From Bacteroidota bacterium (GTDB lineage Bacteria > Bacteroidota > Bacteroidia > Bacteroidales > GCA-2748055), in NCBI GenBank assembly GCA_002748055.1, contig PDRI01000035.1, positions 1-33,028 of the forward strand: a DNA stretch of 33,028 nucleotides, read 5' to 3'. This document shows, piece by piece, positions 16,466 through 23,353 of the stretch (its first letter is position 1; each line of letters starts with the position of its first letter). Under the pieces are notes generated by a model. It was not told the origin of the DNA and ran no database searches. It was given only the letters and a program-made list of their open reading frames with translations. Made by a program: the position numbers and the translations under genes.

Positions 16466-18291
16466 GCCGTTTCCTCCCTCCCCATGTCCATATTCCAGTC
16501 ACGTGCCCTGGTGTGGATTCCCCACATCTTATGATAGAGCCCCTTTTTCTCGAGCAGATCGGCATGCCTGCCAGCCTCAACGATCCTTCCTTCATCCACA
16601 ACCAGGATCTGATCCACCTCGGTAATGGTATAGAGCCTGTGAGCTATAGTAATCACCGTCTTATTCTTAAGCACTTTCGACAAAGCCTTCTGTATCTGAG
16701 CTTCATTTTCCGGATCGGCGTAGGCAGTGGCCTCGTCCAGCACCACAACGGGGGCATCCTTGAGAATGACCCTGGCCAGTGCAACACGCTGCTGTTCACC
16801 CCCGGACAGATACGTGCCTCCTTCCCCGATCAGGGTCTGATAGCCCCTGGGAAGGGTCTCGATAAAATCGTGTATCTGCGCAGCTTTTGCAGCCTCCTGA
16901 ACTTCTTCAAAACTGGCATGGTCATTGCCCATCCGAATGTTTTCCTCAATTGTGTCAAAAAACAGAAAAACATCCTGAAATACGGTTGAAACGGTGTCGT
17001 TCAATTTCTCGATAGCCATATCCCTGATGTCCCTGTTCCCGATCCTGATTTCACCGGAATCCACATCCCAGAAGCGTCCCATCAGATTGGCAATGGTGGT
17101 TTTTCCACCACCCGAGGGGCCCACCAGGGCCGTAACGGTCCCCCTGGCAACCCTGAAGGAAATGTCCTTGAGAACCCTGACATCCTCGTAGGAAAAACTC
17201 ACATGCTGAAACTCAAGATCGTATCCCTCAGGATCGGAATCGTCGCCGGTATCGGGAATCTCCGGCTGTTCAAGAATGTCATCTATTCCCGAAAGCCCGG
17301 TTTGTACCTGCACCATGTAGGACGCCATCGTAGTGAGCTTAAACATGGGAACTGCAATTCCCATCCCGATATAGAGAAAGAGAAAAACCATGCTGACCAT
17401 GTCCGCATATCCCTCCCCGGAACTTCGATTGATCAGAAAAACGGCCACAGGAATAATGAATACGCCACAGGAACTCAACAGGGCCATATACCCACCGTAG
17501 GACAGCTTTGATTCTTCAATCCAGTGCAGGGTCAGATCGCGATAGGCATAGACATCATCAGAAAAGCGTTTAAAGGCCTTGATGGTTTGATTGAAAATCT
17601 TTACAACGGGCATCCCCCGGACATATTCCACGATGGTTCCGTTCATGGCTGCCAGTTTTTCCTGCCACTGGGTATACAAAGCAATGTTGGCCCCTGTGTA
17701 CATGGTCAACATGATCAGAAATGAGAGTAGAACGGGGATCAGTGTAGCCAGGGCCAGCCTCCAGTCGAAATAAAACAAAATAACCAGCGATAAAAGGGGA
17801 AGGAAAACAGCCTGGACAAGATCAATGATATGATGGGCAACAAAAAGCTCAATGCGTTCCACATCCTCGTGAAGAACCTTTTTTATACTGCCATTGGTGT
17901 TGATGTTGAAGTAGCCCATGGGCATCCGTGACAGCTTAGCTGCAAGGGCGGTTCTGATCTCATACAGAATGTTGAAAGCCGCCACATGGGTCAGCATGTT
18001 CGCAGCATAACTTAACAAGCCATAAAGGCCTATCCCGGCCAGGGTGAGGATTCCCAGGCGGCTCACATAAGCCACATCAAGCCCTGCCAAATTGCCAATG
18101 TTTGGCACAATCTCCCGAACCAGAAGATAAATGGTAACATAGGGGCTGATCTGACAAACCACCGCAATTGCACCCAGGATGCATGCCACGAAAAGGTAAA
18201 CCGATTTGGTCCCTGCTATCTGCAGGAGCCTCGGAATCCCTTTCTTCCGCTTTGTTTTAATCTGTTCTTCGTATTTGGATATCTTCGCCAT
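16462..18291 (-). CDS. ABC exporter-fold half-transporter, heterodimer subunit A
   Basis: This 609-residue subunit has a basic N-terminal tail and six spans (about residues 30-320). The ATPase has Walker A near 391 (GPSGGGKTT), signature near 496 (LSGGEQQR) and Walker B near 515 (VVVLDEATAYADPENE). The DEATA-Y-ADPE form of the D-loop is typical of the YbtP/IrtA-like group, hence the siderophore or iron suggestion. It precedes subunit B with a 4-base overlap and lies 51 bases after the exported FmdE-like gene, so the three probably form one transcript from the promoter near 19035. Confidence 0.86.
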   Translation of the reverse strand: MAKISKYEEQIKTKRKKGIPRLLQIAGTKSVYLFVACILGAIAVVCQISPYVTIYLLVREIVPNIGNLAGLDVAYVSRLGILTLAGIGLYGLLSYAANMLTHVAAFNILYEIRTALAAKLSRMPMGYFNINTNGSIKKVLHEDVERIELFVAHHIIDLVQAVFLPLLSLVILFYFDWRLALATLIPVLLSFLIMLTMYTGANIALYTQWQEKLAAMNGTIVEYVRGMPVVKIFNQTIKAFKRFSDDVYAYRDLTLHWIEESKLSYGGYMALLSSCGVFIIPVAVFLINRSSGEGYADMVSMVFLFLYIGMGIAVPMFKLTTMASYMVQVQTGLSGIDDILEQPEIPDTGDDSDPEGYDLEFQHVSFSYEDVRVLKDISFRVARGTVTALVGPSGGGKTTIANLMGRFWDVDSGEIRIGNRDIRDMAIEKLNDTVSTVFQDVFLFFDTIEENIRMGNDHASFEEVQEAAKAAQIHDFIETLPRGYQTLIGEGGTYLSGGEQQRVALARVILKDAPVVVLDEATAYADPENEAQIQKALSKVLKNKTVITIAHRLYTITEVDQILVVDEGRIVEAGRHADLLEKKGLYHKMWGIHTRARDWNMDMGREETA

Positions 18292-18342
18292 GTCGCCCTT
18301 TTTCAGAACTTCAGATCCAATTGTTCGTACCAGATGACAGAG

Positions 18343-19005
18343 CTACTCCTCGCAGGCTGAAACAGTAATCAGGCCTCCGGGCCTATGGCGAATAACCTTC
18401 TCTACCAAAGCCTGAACGATAGTGGCAAACTCCTGTTTCTCCGACGCAGTTGCCTGCCCCGACAAGACTTTCTTTTTCAGGCCTTCTGTTTTCTTCATGT
18501 ATTCGGGCGCTGCCAGTTTGGATTTGTCAAATACCGCCTTCACCTTTTTCCCGGTATCTGCACGTTTAAAAATCAGTGTTACCGTTCCCGGCCCACTCCC
18601 AATCCCGGCATCAATGACCATGCTGTTGTGTTCCTGTTCATCCCCGGAAAATGGGCTGGCCCGCACAATGTAGGCTGCCAAAGCTGCAAGGTCGCTGCCC
18701 GATGAGGCCACAATGCTGATTTGTCCCCTGAGGGGAATTTCATCACCGGGATAGAGCATATCAAGGGCCTGTTTTGTCAACAGGAACCCCGAACTGGTAC
18801 CAGCACAGACATGGCCGGTAAATTTCCCTACATCCCTGAGGGAAAAACGGAAGATATCATCTCCGGCCTCACGCGTACCGGTGATCACGGCCATCGGATC
18901 CCTGAGTTCGATTAGCCCCGCCTTGTCGTAAAGCACAGTCTTTTGTGCCATGACGGGATTTCCCAAAAGGAGCAGGATTATAACAATCTGACTAAAAGCT
19001 TTCAT
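18343..19005 (-). CDS. Exported FmdE-like protein
   Basis: This 220-residue protein has a signal peptide (about 1-20, ending VMAQ). The start at 19005 places this signal at the N-terminus; an upstream in-frame start would bury it. The mature part has the FmdE-family hallmark GHVCAGTSSGF (His65, Cys67), corresponding to the GHxCPG motif of formylmethanofuran dehydrogenase subunit E-like metal-binding proteins, although the Pro is replaced by Ala. Later, SMVIDAGIGSGPGTV fits the family core. A C-terminal Cys (ITVSACEE) may contribute. It is likely periplasmic and leads the ABC transporter operon, so a metal-binding or metal-chelate role is plausible. Substrate is unknown. Confidence 0.7.
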   Translation of the reverse strand: MKAFSQIVIILLLLGNPVMAQKTVLYDKAGLIELRDPMAVITGTREAGDDIFRFSLRDVGKFTGHVCAGTSSGFLLTKQALDMLYPGDEIPLRGQISIVASSGSDLAALAAYIVRASPFSGDEQEHNSMVIDAGIGSGPGTVTLIFKRADTGKKVKAVFDKSKLAAPEYMKKTEGLKKKVLSGQATASEKQEFATIVQALVEKVIRHRPGGLITVSACEE

Positions 19006-19034
19006 ACCAATCAGATTAAGGTTTATAGAACACT

Positions 19035-19042
19035 CAAAAGTA
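19035..19042 (-). promoter_or_regulatory. -7 box for the FmdE-ABC operon
   Basis: Read on the minus strand the bases are TACTTTTG, an exact match to the Bacteroidota TAnnTTTG box, ending 30 bases before the ATG at 19005. No TTG was seen at the standard distance upstream. The region is divergent with the Rrf2 gene. Confidence 0.5.
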
Positions 19043-19132
19043 GTAAAAGACAACGCTTGATAGTACCCTAAAATGTGATGATTTATCGGATGTGCCTTTC
19101 GGAAAAAAAACTTACTTTAGGACTCCTTAATA

Positions 19133-19149
19133 ATACTGCAGGGTAGTAT
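19133..19149. promoter_or_regulatory. Candidate Rrf2 autoregulatory operator
   Basis: ATACT-GCAGGGT-AGTAT is an inverted repeat 2 bases before the Rrf2 ATG at 19152. Its half-site ATACT(G/A)CA recurs at 19616, in front of the downstream operon. A TACTTTAG at 19113-19120 (one mismatch to TAnnTTTG) could be the -7 box. Confidence 0.45.
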
Positions 19150-19151
19150 AT

Positions 19152-19580
19152 ATGAATCTGAGCAAAACATCTGAATATGCCATCCGCATCCTGGGGCACA
19201 TGGCTGCCGGGGAGGCGAAGATCCATACGGCCAAACAGATGGTGGAACAGTTGCAGATACCCGATAAATACCTTCGAAGGATTATGACCAACTTAAGTAA
19301 GGCCGGTCTGATCAGGAGCATACAGGGCCGAGAGGGGGGGTATCGCTTTGCCATAGCTCCGGACAGGATTTTTCTGATGGACATCATCAAAGCGGTTGAC
19401 GAAGAATCCAAGTATACGGGCTGTGTACTTGGTTTTGCACATTGCTCCGACGAAAACCCCTGTCTGGTCCATGACAAATGGGCAGAGGGCAGAGCAAAGA
19501 TTCTGGAAATATTCACATCGATCTCCCTGACAGAGTTTGCAGAAGAGGCAAGGGCTTTCAAAACAAAGCAAACTATTTAA
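19152..19580 (+). CDS. Rrf2 family regulator with Fe-S ligands (IscR/NsrR-like)
   Basis: This 142-residue protein has a winged HTH at about residues 1-70 (SEYAIRILGHMA, then IPDKYLRRIMTNLSKAGL, then GREGGYRF). Cys91, Cys98 and Cys104, followed by His107, match the spacing of the cluster-binding loop in IscR (three Cys and His) and are close to NsrR. Glu8 is where NsrR has an Asp ligand. It is therefore a strong candidate Fe-S sensor of NO, O2, redox or Fe-S status. It begins just after the palindrome at 19133 and is followed by a separate promoter for the ABC-DUF438 operon, which it probably controls. Confidence 0.9.
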   Translation: MNLSKTSEYAIRILGHMAAGEAKIHTAKQMVEQLQIPDKYLRRIMTNLSKAGLIRSIQGREGGYRFAIAPDRIFLMDIIKAVDEESKYTGCVLGFAHCSDENPCLVHDKWAEGRAKILEIFTSISLTEFAEEARAFKTKQTI

Positions 19581-19615
19581 AATAATTATAAATTAACCTC
19601 TTTTTTCGGTTTTAA

Positions 19616-19635
19616 ATACTACATTTGTGTAGCAT
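19616..19635 (+). promoter_or_regulatory. Promoter with overlapping operator for the ABC-DUF438 operon
   Basis: ATACTACA (19616-19623), spacer TTTG, TGTAGCAT (19628-19635) match in seven of eight arm positions. The -7 box TACATTTG (19620-19627), an exact TAnnTTTG match, lies inside the repeat, so a bound regulator would block the promoter. The half-site is shared with the repeat at 19133. Confidence 0.55.
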
Positions 19636-19652
19636 ATTATTCTTTCTAACCT

Positions 19653-20669
19653 ATGAAAAAGTCCTTTCTACTCTTTAGCGCACTTATTCTTCTCAGTTTC
19701 GGCTGTAGCAGTCATCCCAAAAACCCGGAAATCGACAATCTCCCTAACACGGAAGAAGAGTTGGTTTTTGCCCTGCCCTTTGCCCCTGTTTCCTATCCGG
19801 TTTTCAAGATGCTGGAAGACCGTGTTTTCGAAAAGAATGGCATAGACACCCGCCTGATTCTCTGGAACACACCAGACCAGCTCAAAGCCCTGATTATTGG
19901 AGAACAGGCCGACTTCTTTGCCGTTCCCTCCAACACGGCTGCAAGCTTTTACAACAAGGGGGTGGATGTCAGGTTGCTTAATATCTCTATCTGGCGCCTC
20001 CTGTGGATCGTATCCCGGGACGAAGGAAGAAACACCCTGGCTGATTACAAGGGAGAGAAGATCGCCATGCCCTTTAAGGGAGACATGCCCCATATCGTAT
20101 TCGCCGAGATTGCCCGCGCCCAGGGTCTCGATCCGGATAAAGACTTTTCCCTGGTCTTTGAGGCCACCCCCATGGACGTGGCTCAGAAATTGATTATGAG
20201 AAGAGTAAACCACGCCGTACTGGTTGATCCGATGGCTTCCATGATCCTGATGAAGACAAAATCGGGCCCGGCCGGAATCATCGCACCGGATCTATTCCGC
20301 TCTGTGGACCTGCAGGAAGAATGGGCCGGTGCTTTTGGCGGTGGAAGTGAACTGCCCTTTGCCGGAATGATGGCCGGTGCAAGTGTACTGTCGGACAGTT
20401 CACTAATTGCATCCTTCTCAGCAGCCTACGACGAAGCAGCCCGCTGGTGCATGGAGCACCCCGATGAAACAGCCAAACTGGCTGTTAAATACGTACCGCA
20501 ACTGAAGGAGAAAGGCGTGGCCGAGGCCATGCGTCACGTACAACTGAAAGCTGTGAACGCAGTGGATGCGCGAAAGGAGCTGGAAGACTTTTATCAGGTA
20601 TTGCTGAACTCCAAACCGGCACTGGTGGGAGGAAAGCTCCCCGATCAGGAGTTTTACTATCATCCATGA
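19653..20669 (+). CDS. ABC substrate-binding lipoprotein (SsuA/NMT1-like)
   Basis: This 338-residue protein has a lipoprotein signal with Cys18 (LLSFGC) as the lipidation site. The body has the type-2 periplasmic-binding fold of the nitrate/sulfonate/taurine/thiamine-precursor class: VFALPFAPVSYPVFKML, then TPDQLKALIIGEQADFF, then YKGEKIAMPFKGDMPH. It would deliver a small organic or oxyanion ligand to the permease encoded next (ATGA overlap at 20666). It is the first gene after the operator-promoter at 19616. The ligand cannot be told from sequence. Confidence 0.87.
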   Translation: MKKSFLLFSALILLSFGCSSHPKNPEIDNLPNTEEELVFALPFAPVSYPVFKMLEDRVFEKNGIDTRLILWNTPDQLKALIIGEQADFFAVPSNTAASFYNKGVDVRLLNISIWRLLWIVSRDEGRNTLADYKGEKIAMPFKGDMPHIVFAEIARAQGLDPDKDFSLVFEATPMDVAQKLIMRRVNHAVLVDPMASMILMKTKSGPAGIIAPDLFRSVDLQEEWAGAFGGGSELPFAGMMAGASVLSDSSLIASFSAAYDEAARWCMEHPDETAKLAVKYVPQLKEKGVAEAMRHVQLKAVNAVDARKELEDFYQVLLNSKPALVGGKLPDQEFYYHP

Positions 20670-21460
20670 CATCCAAAGCAGCAAAAATATGGGAAGACCT
20701 CAGCACCTACCTGGGCACGAGTAAGTTCATTTTTTCGGTGCTGGGAGTCATTCTCCTATTCAGCACCTGGCAGATCGCATCCCTTTTTATGCACGACATC
20801 ATCCTCGCCTCCCCGCTCAAGTCCTTTTCGGCCCTGTTCAGAATGATGGCCAGTTCGCGTTTCTGGAATGCGACCCTGGTTTCGGTCGAACGCATGTCGG
20901 CCGGAATCCTTCTCGGAGGACTGGCCGGATTCATCCTTGGAATTCTCGCAGGCCTGAATGAAAAACTAAAACACCTCCTCGAACCTACCCGTTGGCTCAT
21001 CATGAGCGTATCACCGGTGATCGTGGTCGTCATTGCCATGCTCTGGTTCGGAATGGGAACGAAGATGGTCATCAGCATTTCTTCCTTCCTCCTGGCACCC
21101 ATCGTCTATGTAAATACGATGAAAGGCGTTGAAATGGTCGATGAACAGATTGTAGAAATGGCCAGGGTTTACAAATTCAACACCCTGCAATTGCTCAGGC
21201 ACATCTACATACCCGCTCTTGCCGGCCCGCTCTCGGCAGCCATGACCATCATCATAACCACGGGAACCCGTATGATCGTCCTGGCAGAAGTGCTGGGAAC
21301 AAACTCGGGTATCGGCTACGAACTCTCTTTTGCCCGCACCGACCTAAATACCCCCGAGCTGTATGCCTGGGTGCTGGTTACGCTGATACTGGTGGGCATG
21401 GCCGAATTCCTGTTTTTTAAACCCCTCGAAAACTACTTCCTGAGATGGAAAAATGCATAG
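20666..21460 (+). CDS. ABC permease (SsuC/TauC-like)
   Basis: This 264-residue protein has about six spans, beginning with FIFSVLGVILLFSTWQIA. The segment LAEVLGTNSGIGYELSFA after the coupling region is the characteristic sequence of nitrate/sulfonate/taurine permeases. The ATPase-coupling EAA-like loop lies around DEQIVEMARVYKFNTLQ. It is coupled by overlap to the binding protein upstream and to the ATPase downstream (16 bases), giving a complete importer. Confidence 0.9.
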   Translation: MTSKAAKIWEDLSTYLGTSKFIFSVLGVILLFSTWQIASLFMHDIILASPLKSFSALFRMMASSRFWNATLVSVERMSAGILLGGLAGFILGILAGLNEKLKHLLEPTRWLIMSVSPVIVVVIAMLWFGMGTKMVISISSFLLAPIVYVNTMKGVEMVDEQIVEMARVYKFNTLQLLRHIYIPALAGPLSAAMTIIITTGTRMIVLAEVLGTNSGIGYELSFARTDLNTPELYAWVLVTLILVGMAEFLFFKPLENYFLRWKNA

Positions 21461-22128
21461 AACTCCGGCATATAGCCAGGCACTATGGCAGCTTCGAGGT
21501 AATAAAGGACCTGAGTTTCAGCGTTGGCTCGGCCGATATCATTGGAATCCTGGGACCAAGTGGCGTGGGAAAGTCCACCCTGCTAAAGATCATCGCCGGC
21601 CTTGAAAAACCCGATAAAGGAGTGCTGATTAACCGGGTCGGGCGCATTGGTTACGTATTCCAGGAGCCTCGACTGATTCCCTGGAGAAGCACCCACGATA
21701 ACCTGTACTACCCCTTGCTATACAATGGTTTCAACAAAACTGAGGCACGCGAAAGAGCCTCTGCCTACCTTGAAAAAATGGGGCTGGGCGGCTTTGAGAA
21801 GCACTACCCCGTACAACTATCGGGAGGAATGTTGCAGCGCGTATCCCTGGCCCGTGCCTTTGCCATCAATCCGGGGCTGCTCCTGCTGGATGAACCCTTT
21901 ACAGCCCTGGATCTCAGCCTGAAATCCATTCTCGAATCCATGCTGCGGGAATTGTTGGAAGAAAACCCCATACCCGTACTCTATGTATCCCATTCACCGG
22001 AGGAGGTGGTGCAATTTGCCAACCGCATCTTCATGATGTTCAGAGGCGGGGTGATTGAGGAACTCACGGTGGATGATGACGACGATTTCAAAGAATTCCT
22101 GAAAGACGCATTTCTGGTAACAAACTAA
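21445..22128 (+). CDS. ABC importer ATPase (SsuB/TauB-like)
   Basis: This 227-residue ATPase has Walker A GPSGVGKST near residue 37, Q-loop YVFQEPRLIPWRS, signature LSGGMLQRVSLARAF, Walker B LLLLDEPFTALD and H-loop VSHSPEE. The Q-loop followed by RLIPWRS is typical of nitrate/sulfonate importers. The acidic tail (VDDDDDFKEFL) is slightly unusual. It completes the importer with the two genes upstream. The cupin gene follows after 12 bases. Confidence 0.92.
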   Translation: MEKCIELRHIARHYGSFEVIKDLSFSVGSADIIGILGPSGVGKSTLLKIIAGLEKPDKGVLINRVGRIGYVFQEPRLIPWRSTHDNLYYPLLYNGFNKTEARERASAYLEKMGLGGFEKHYPVQLSGGMLQRVSLARAFAINPGLLLLDEPFTALDLSLKSILESMLRELLEENPIPVLYVSHSPEEVVQFANRIFMMFRGGVIEELTVDDDDDFKEFLKDAFLVTN

Positions 22129-22140
22129 AACGATAAAACG

Positions 22141-22482
22141 ATGCAGAACGCTTTTGACAATTCAAAGATTTATACCCTGAAAGAGATGGTTGAATACGCA
22201 AAGGGAGCTACGGTTAGCAAGATCATTACCCGCAACGACAGGGGAAACCTGACCCTCTTTGCCTTTGATGCCGGCCAGAATCTCAGCGAACATACGGCCC
22301 CCTTCGATGCCATTGTTCAGGTACTGGACGGAAAAGCCACGGTAACAATAGCCGGGAAGGACCACCTGCTCGACGAGGGCCAGATGATCATTATGCCCGC
22401 CAATGTTCCTCATGCCCTGGAAGCGGAACAGCGCTTCAAGATGCTCCTGATCATGATCAAAGAAGGTGGGAATGGCCAGTAA
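22141..22482 (+). CDS. Cupin domain protein
   Basis: This 113-residue single-domain cupin has motif 1 around GQNLSEHTAPFDAIVQVLDG and motif 2 around GQMIIMPANVPHALE. One His lies in SEHTAPF and one in PHALE, fewer than the full 3-His/1-Glu set, so metal binding is possible but uncertain. Small cupins of this type often occur beside DUF438 and nitrosative-stress genes in anaerobes, in line with the gene at 23354. The stop overlaps the next start by 11 bases. Confidence 0.85.
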   Translation: MQNAFDNSKIYTLKEMVEYAKGATVSKIITRNDRGNLTLFAFDAGQNLSEHTAPFDAIVQVLDGKATVTIAGKDHLLDEGQMIIMPANVPHALEAEQRFKMLLIMIKEGGNGQ

Positions 22483-23350
22483 AATCTACATATTTGTTCC
22501 CATCAATATCGGGCGAAACCTGGAAAAGCTCCTCAAACGAAAGGCTCCCGACGCTGAGTTTATCAGCCCCACTTCCTCGGCCGAAGAGCTTAAGTACTTT
22601 GAAAAGGCATTCGGCAAGCCCTCGGGGGATACCCTCCCGGATCTGGTCGTCACCCTGCAGCCCGAAATCCTGAAGTACTTTGAGGACCCGGCTGTTAGCG
22701 AACACTATGGAACAATTGAGGAAGGCTTCCCCCCCTTAAGGCCCGATCTCAGGGCGCTGGGCTTCGAAAGCGACCGCCCCCTGCTAAGGCCCCTGCTCTT
22801 TACACCGGTCATCATGCTCGTAAATAAGGAGCTGGAAAACTATCCCGTTTCCTGGATGGACCTGCTGGACGAACGCTTCGCAGGAAGAGTTATTGCCCCC
22901 GATGCCCAAACCCCTGTAAGCATGGCCTTCGATTTCCTGATGCGCGATATGGCTGGCGCGGCCGCAGACGCCTTCCTGCAAAAGCTGAAATTCAGCGGCA
23001 TGCCCTTCGACGTGATCACAGGCGTAAACAAGGGGTACTATGATGTGGGCCTCTTACCGCTGCCATTTACGCGTTATAGCATGGGAAAGAACCTGGATAC
23101 GGTCATCCCCGCAGAGGGCAGCCTGGTTTTACCGCAAATGGTTTTCCTTCGAAAGGATGCCTCTCCCGAAAGCCTGTCGATTGCCGGGGAGCTCTTTGGC
23201 AAGAATATACAACGCTTCTTTTCTCAGTTGGGAGCACTGATCCCCGTCATAGCAGAGGTTTCCATCCCAACAGAGCTTAAACAGGACTTGAATTTTTACT
23301 GGAAGGGCTGGACCTGGTACAGGAAACTGGCTCTGCAACAAGCACAATAA
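22472..23350 (+). CDS. Periplasmic-binding-fold protein lacking a signal peptide
   Basis: This protein of 292 residues from ATG 22472 (a GTG at 22466 is also in frame) resembles type-2 extracellular binding proteins of the iron/spermidine class: LPDLVVTLQPEILKYF, then LLFTPVIMLVNKELENYPV, then SWMDLLDERFAGRVIAPDA, ending FYWKGWTWYRKL. The N-terminus (ASKIYIFVPINIGRNLEKLL) starts directly in beta-1 with no signal peptide or lipobox. It is therefore probably cytoplasmic and may act as a ligand sensor or carrier rather than a transport component. The gene lies between the cupin and the DUF438-hemerythrin gene (3-base gap). Confidence 0.75.
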   Translation: MASKIYIFVPINIGRNLEKLLKRKAPDAEFISPTSSAEELKYFEKAFGKPSGDTLPDLVVTLQPEILKYFEDPAVSEHYGTIEEGFPPLRPDLRALGFESDRPLLRPLLFTPVIMLVNKELENYPVSWMDLLDERFAGRVIAPDAQTPVSMAFDFLMRDMAGAAADAFLQKLKFSGMPFDVITGVNKGYYDVGLLPLPFTRYSMGKNLDTVIPAEGSLVLPQMVFLRKDASPESLSIAGELFGKNIQRFFSQLGALIPVIAEVSIPTELKQDLNFYWKGWTWYRKLALQQAQ

Positions 23351-23353
23351 ACA

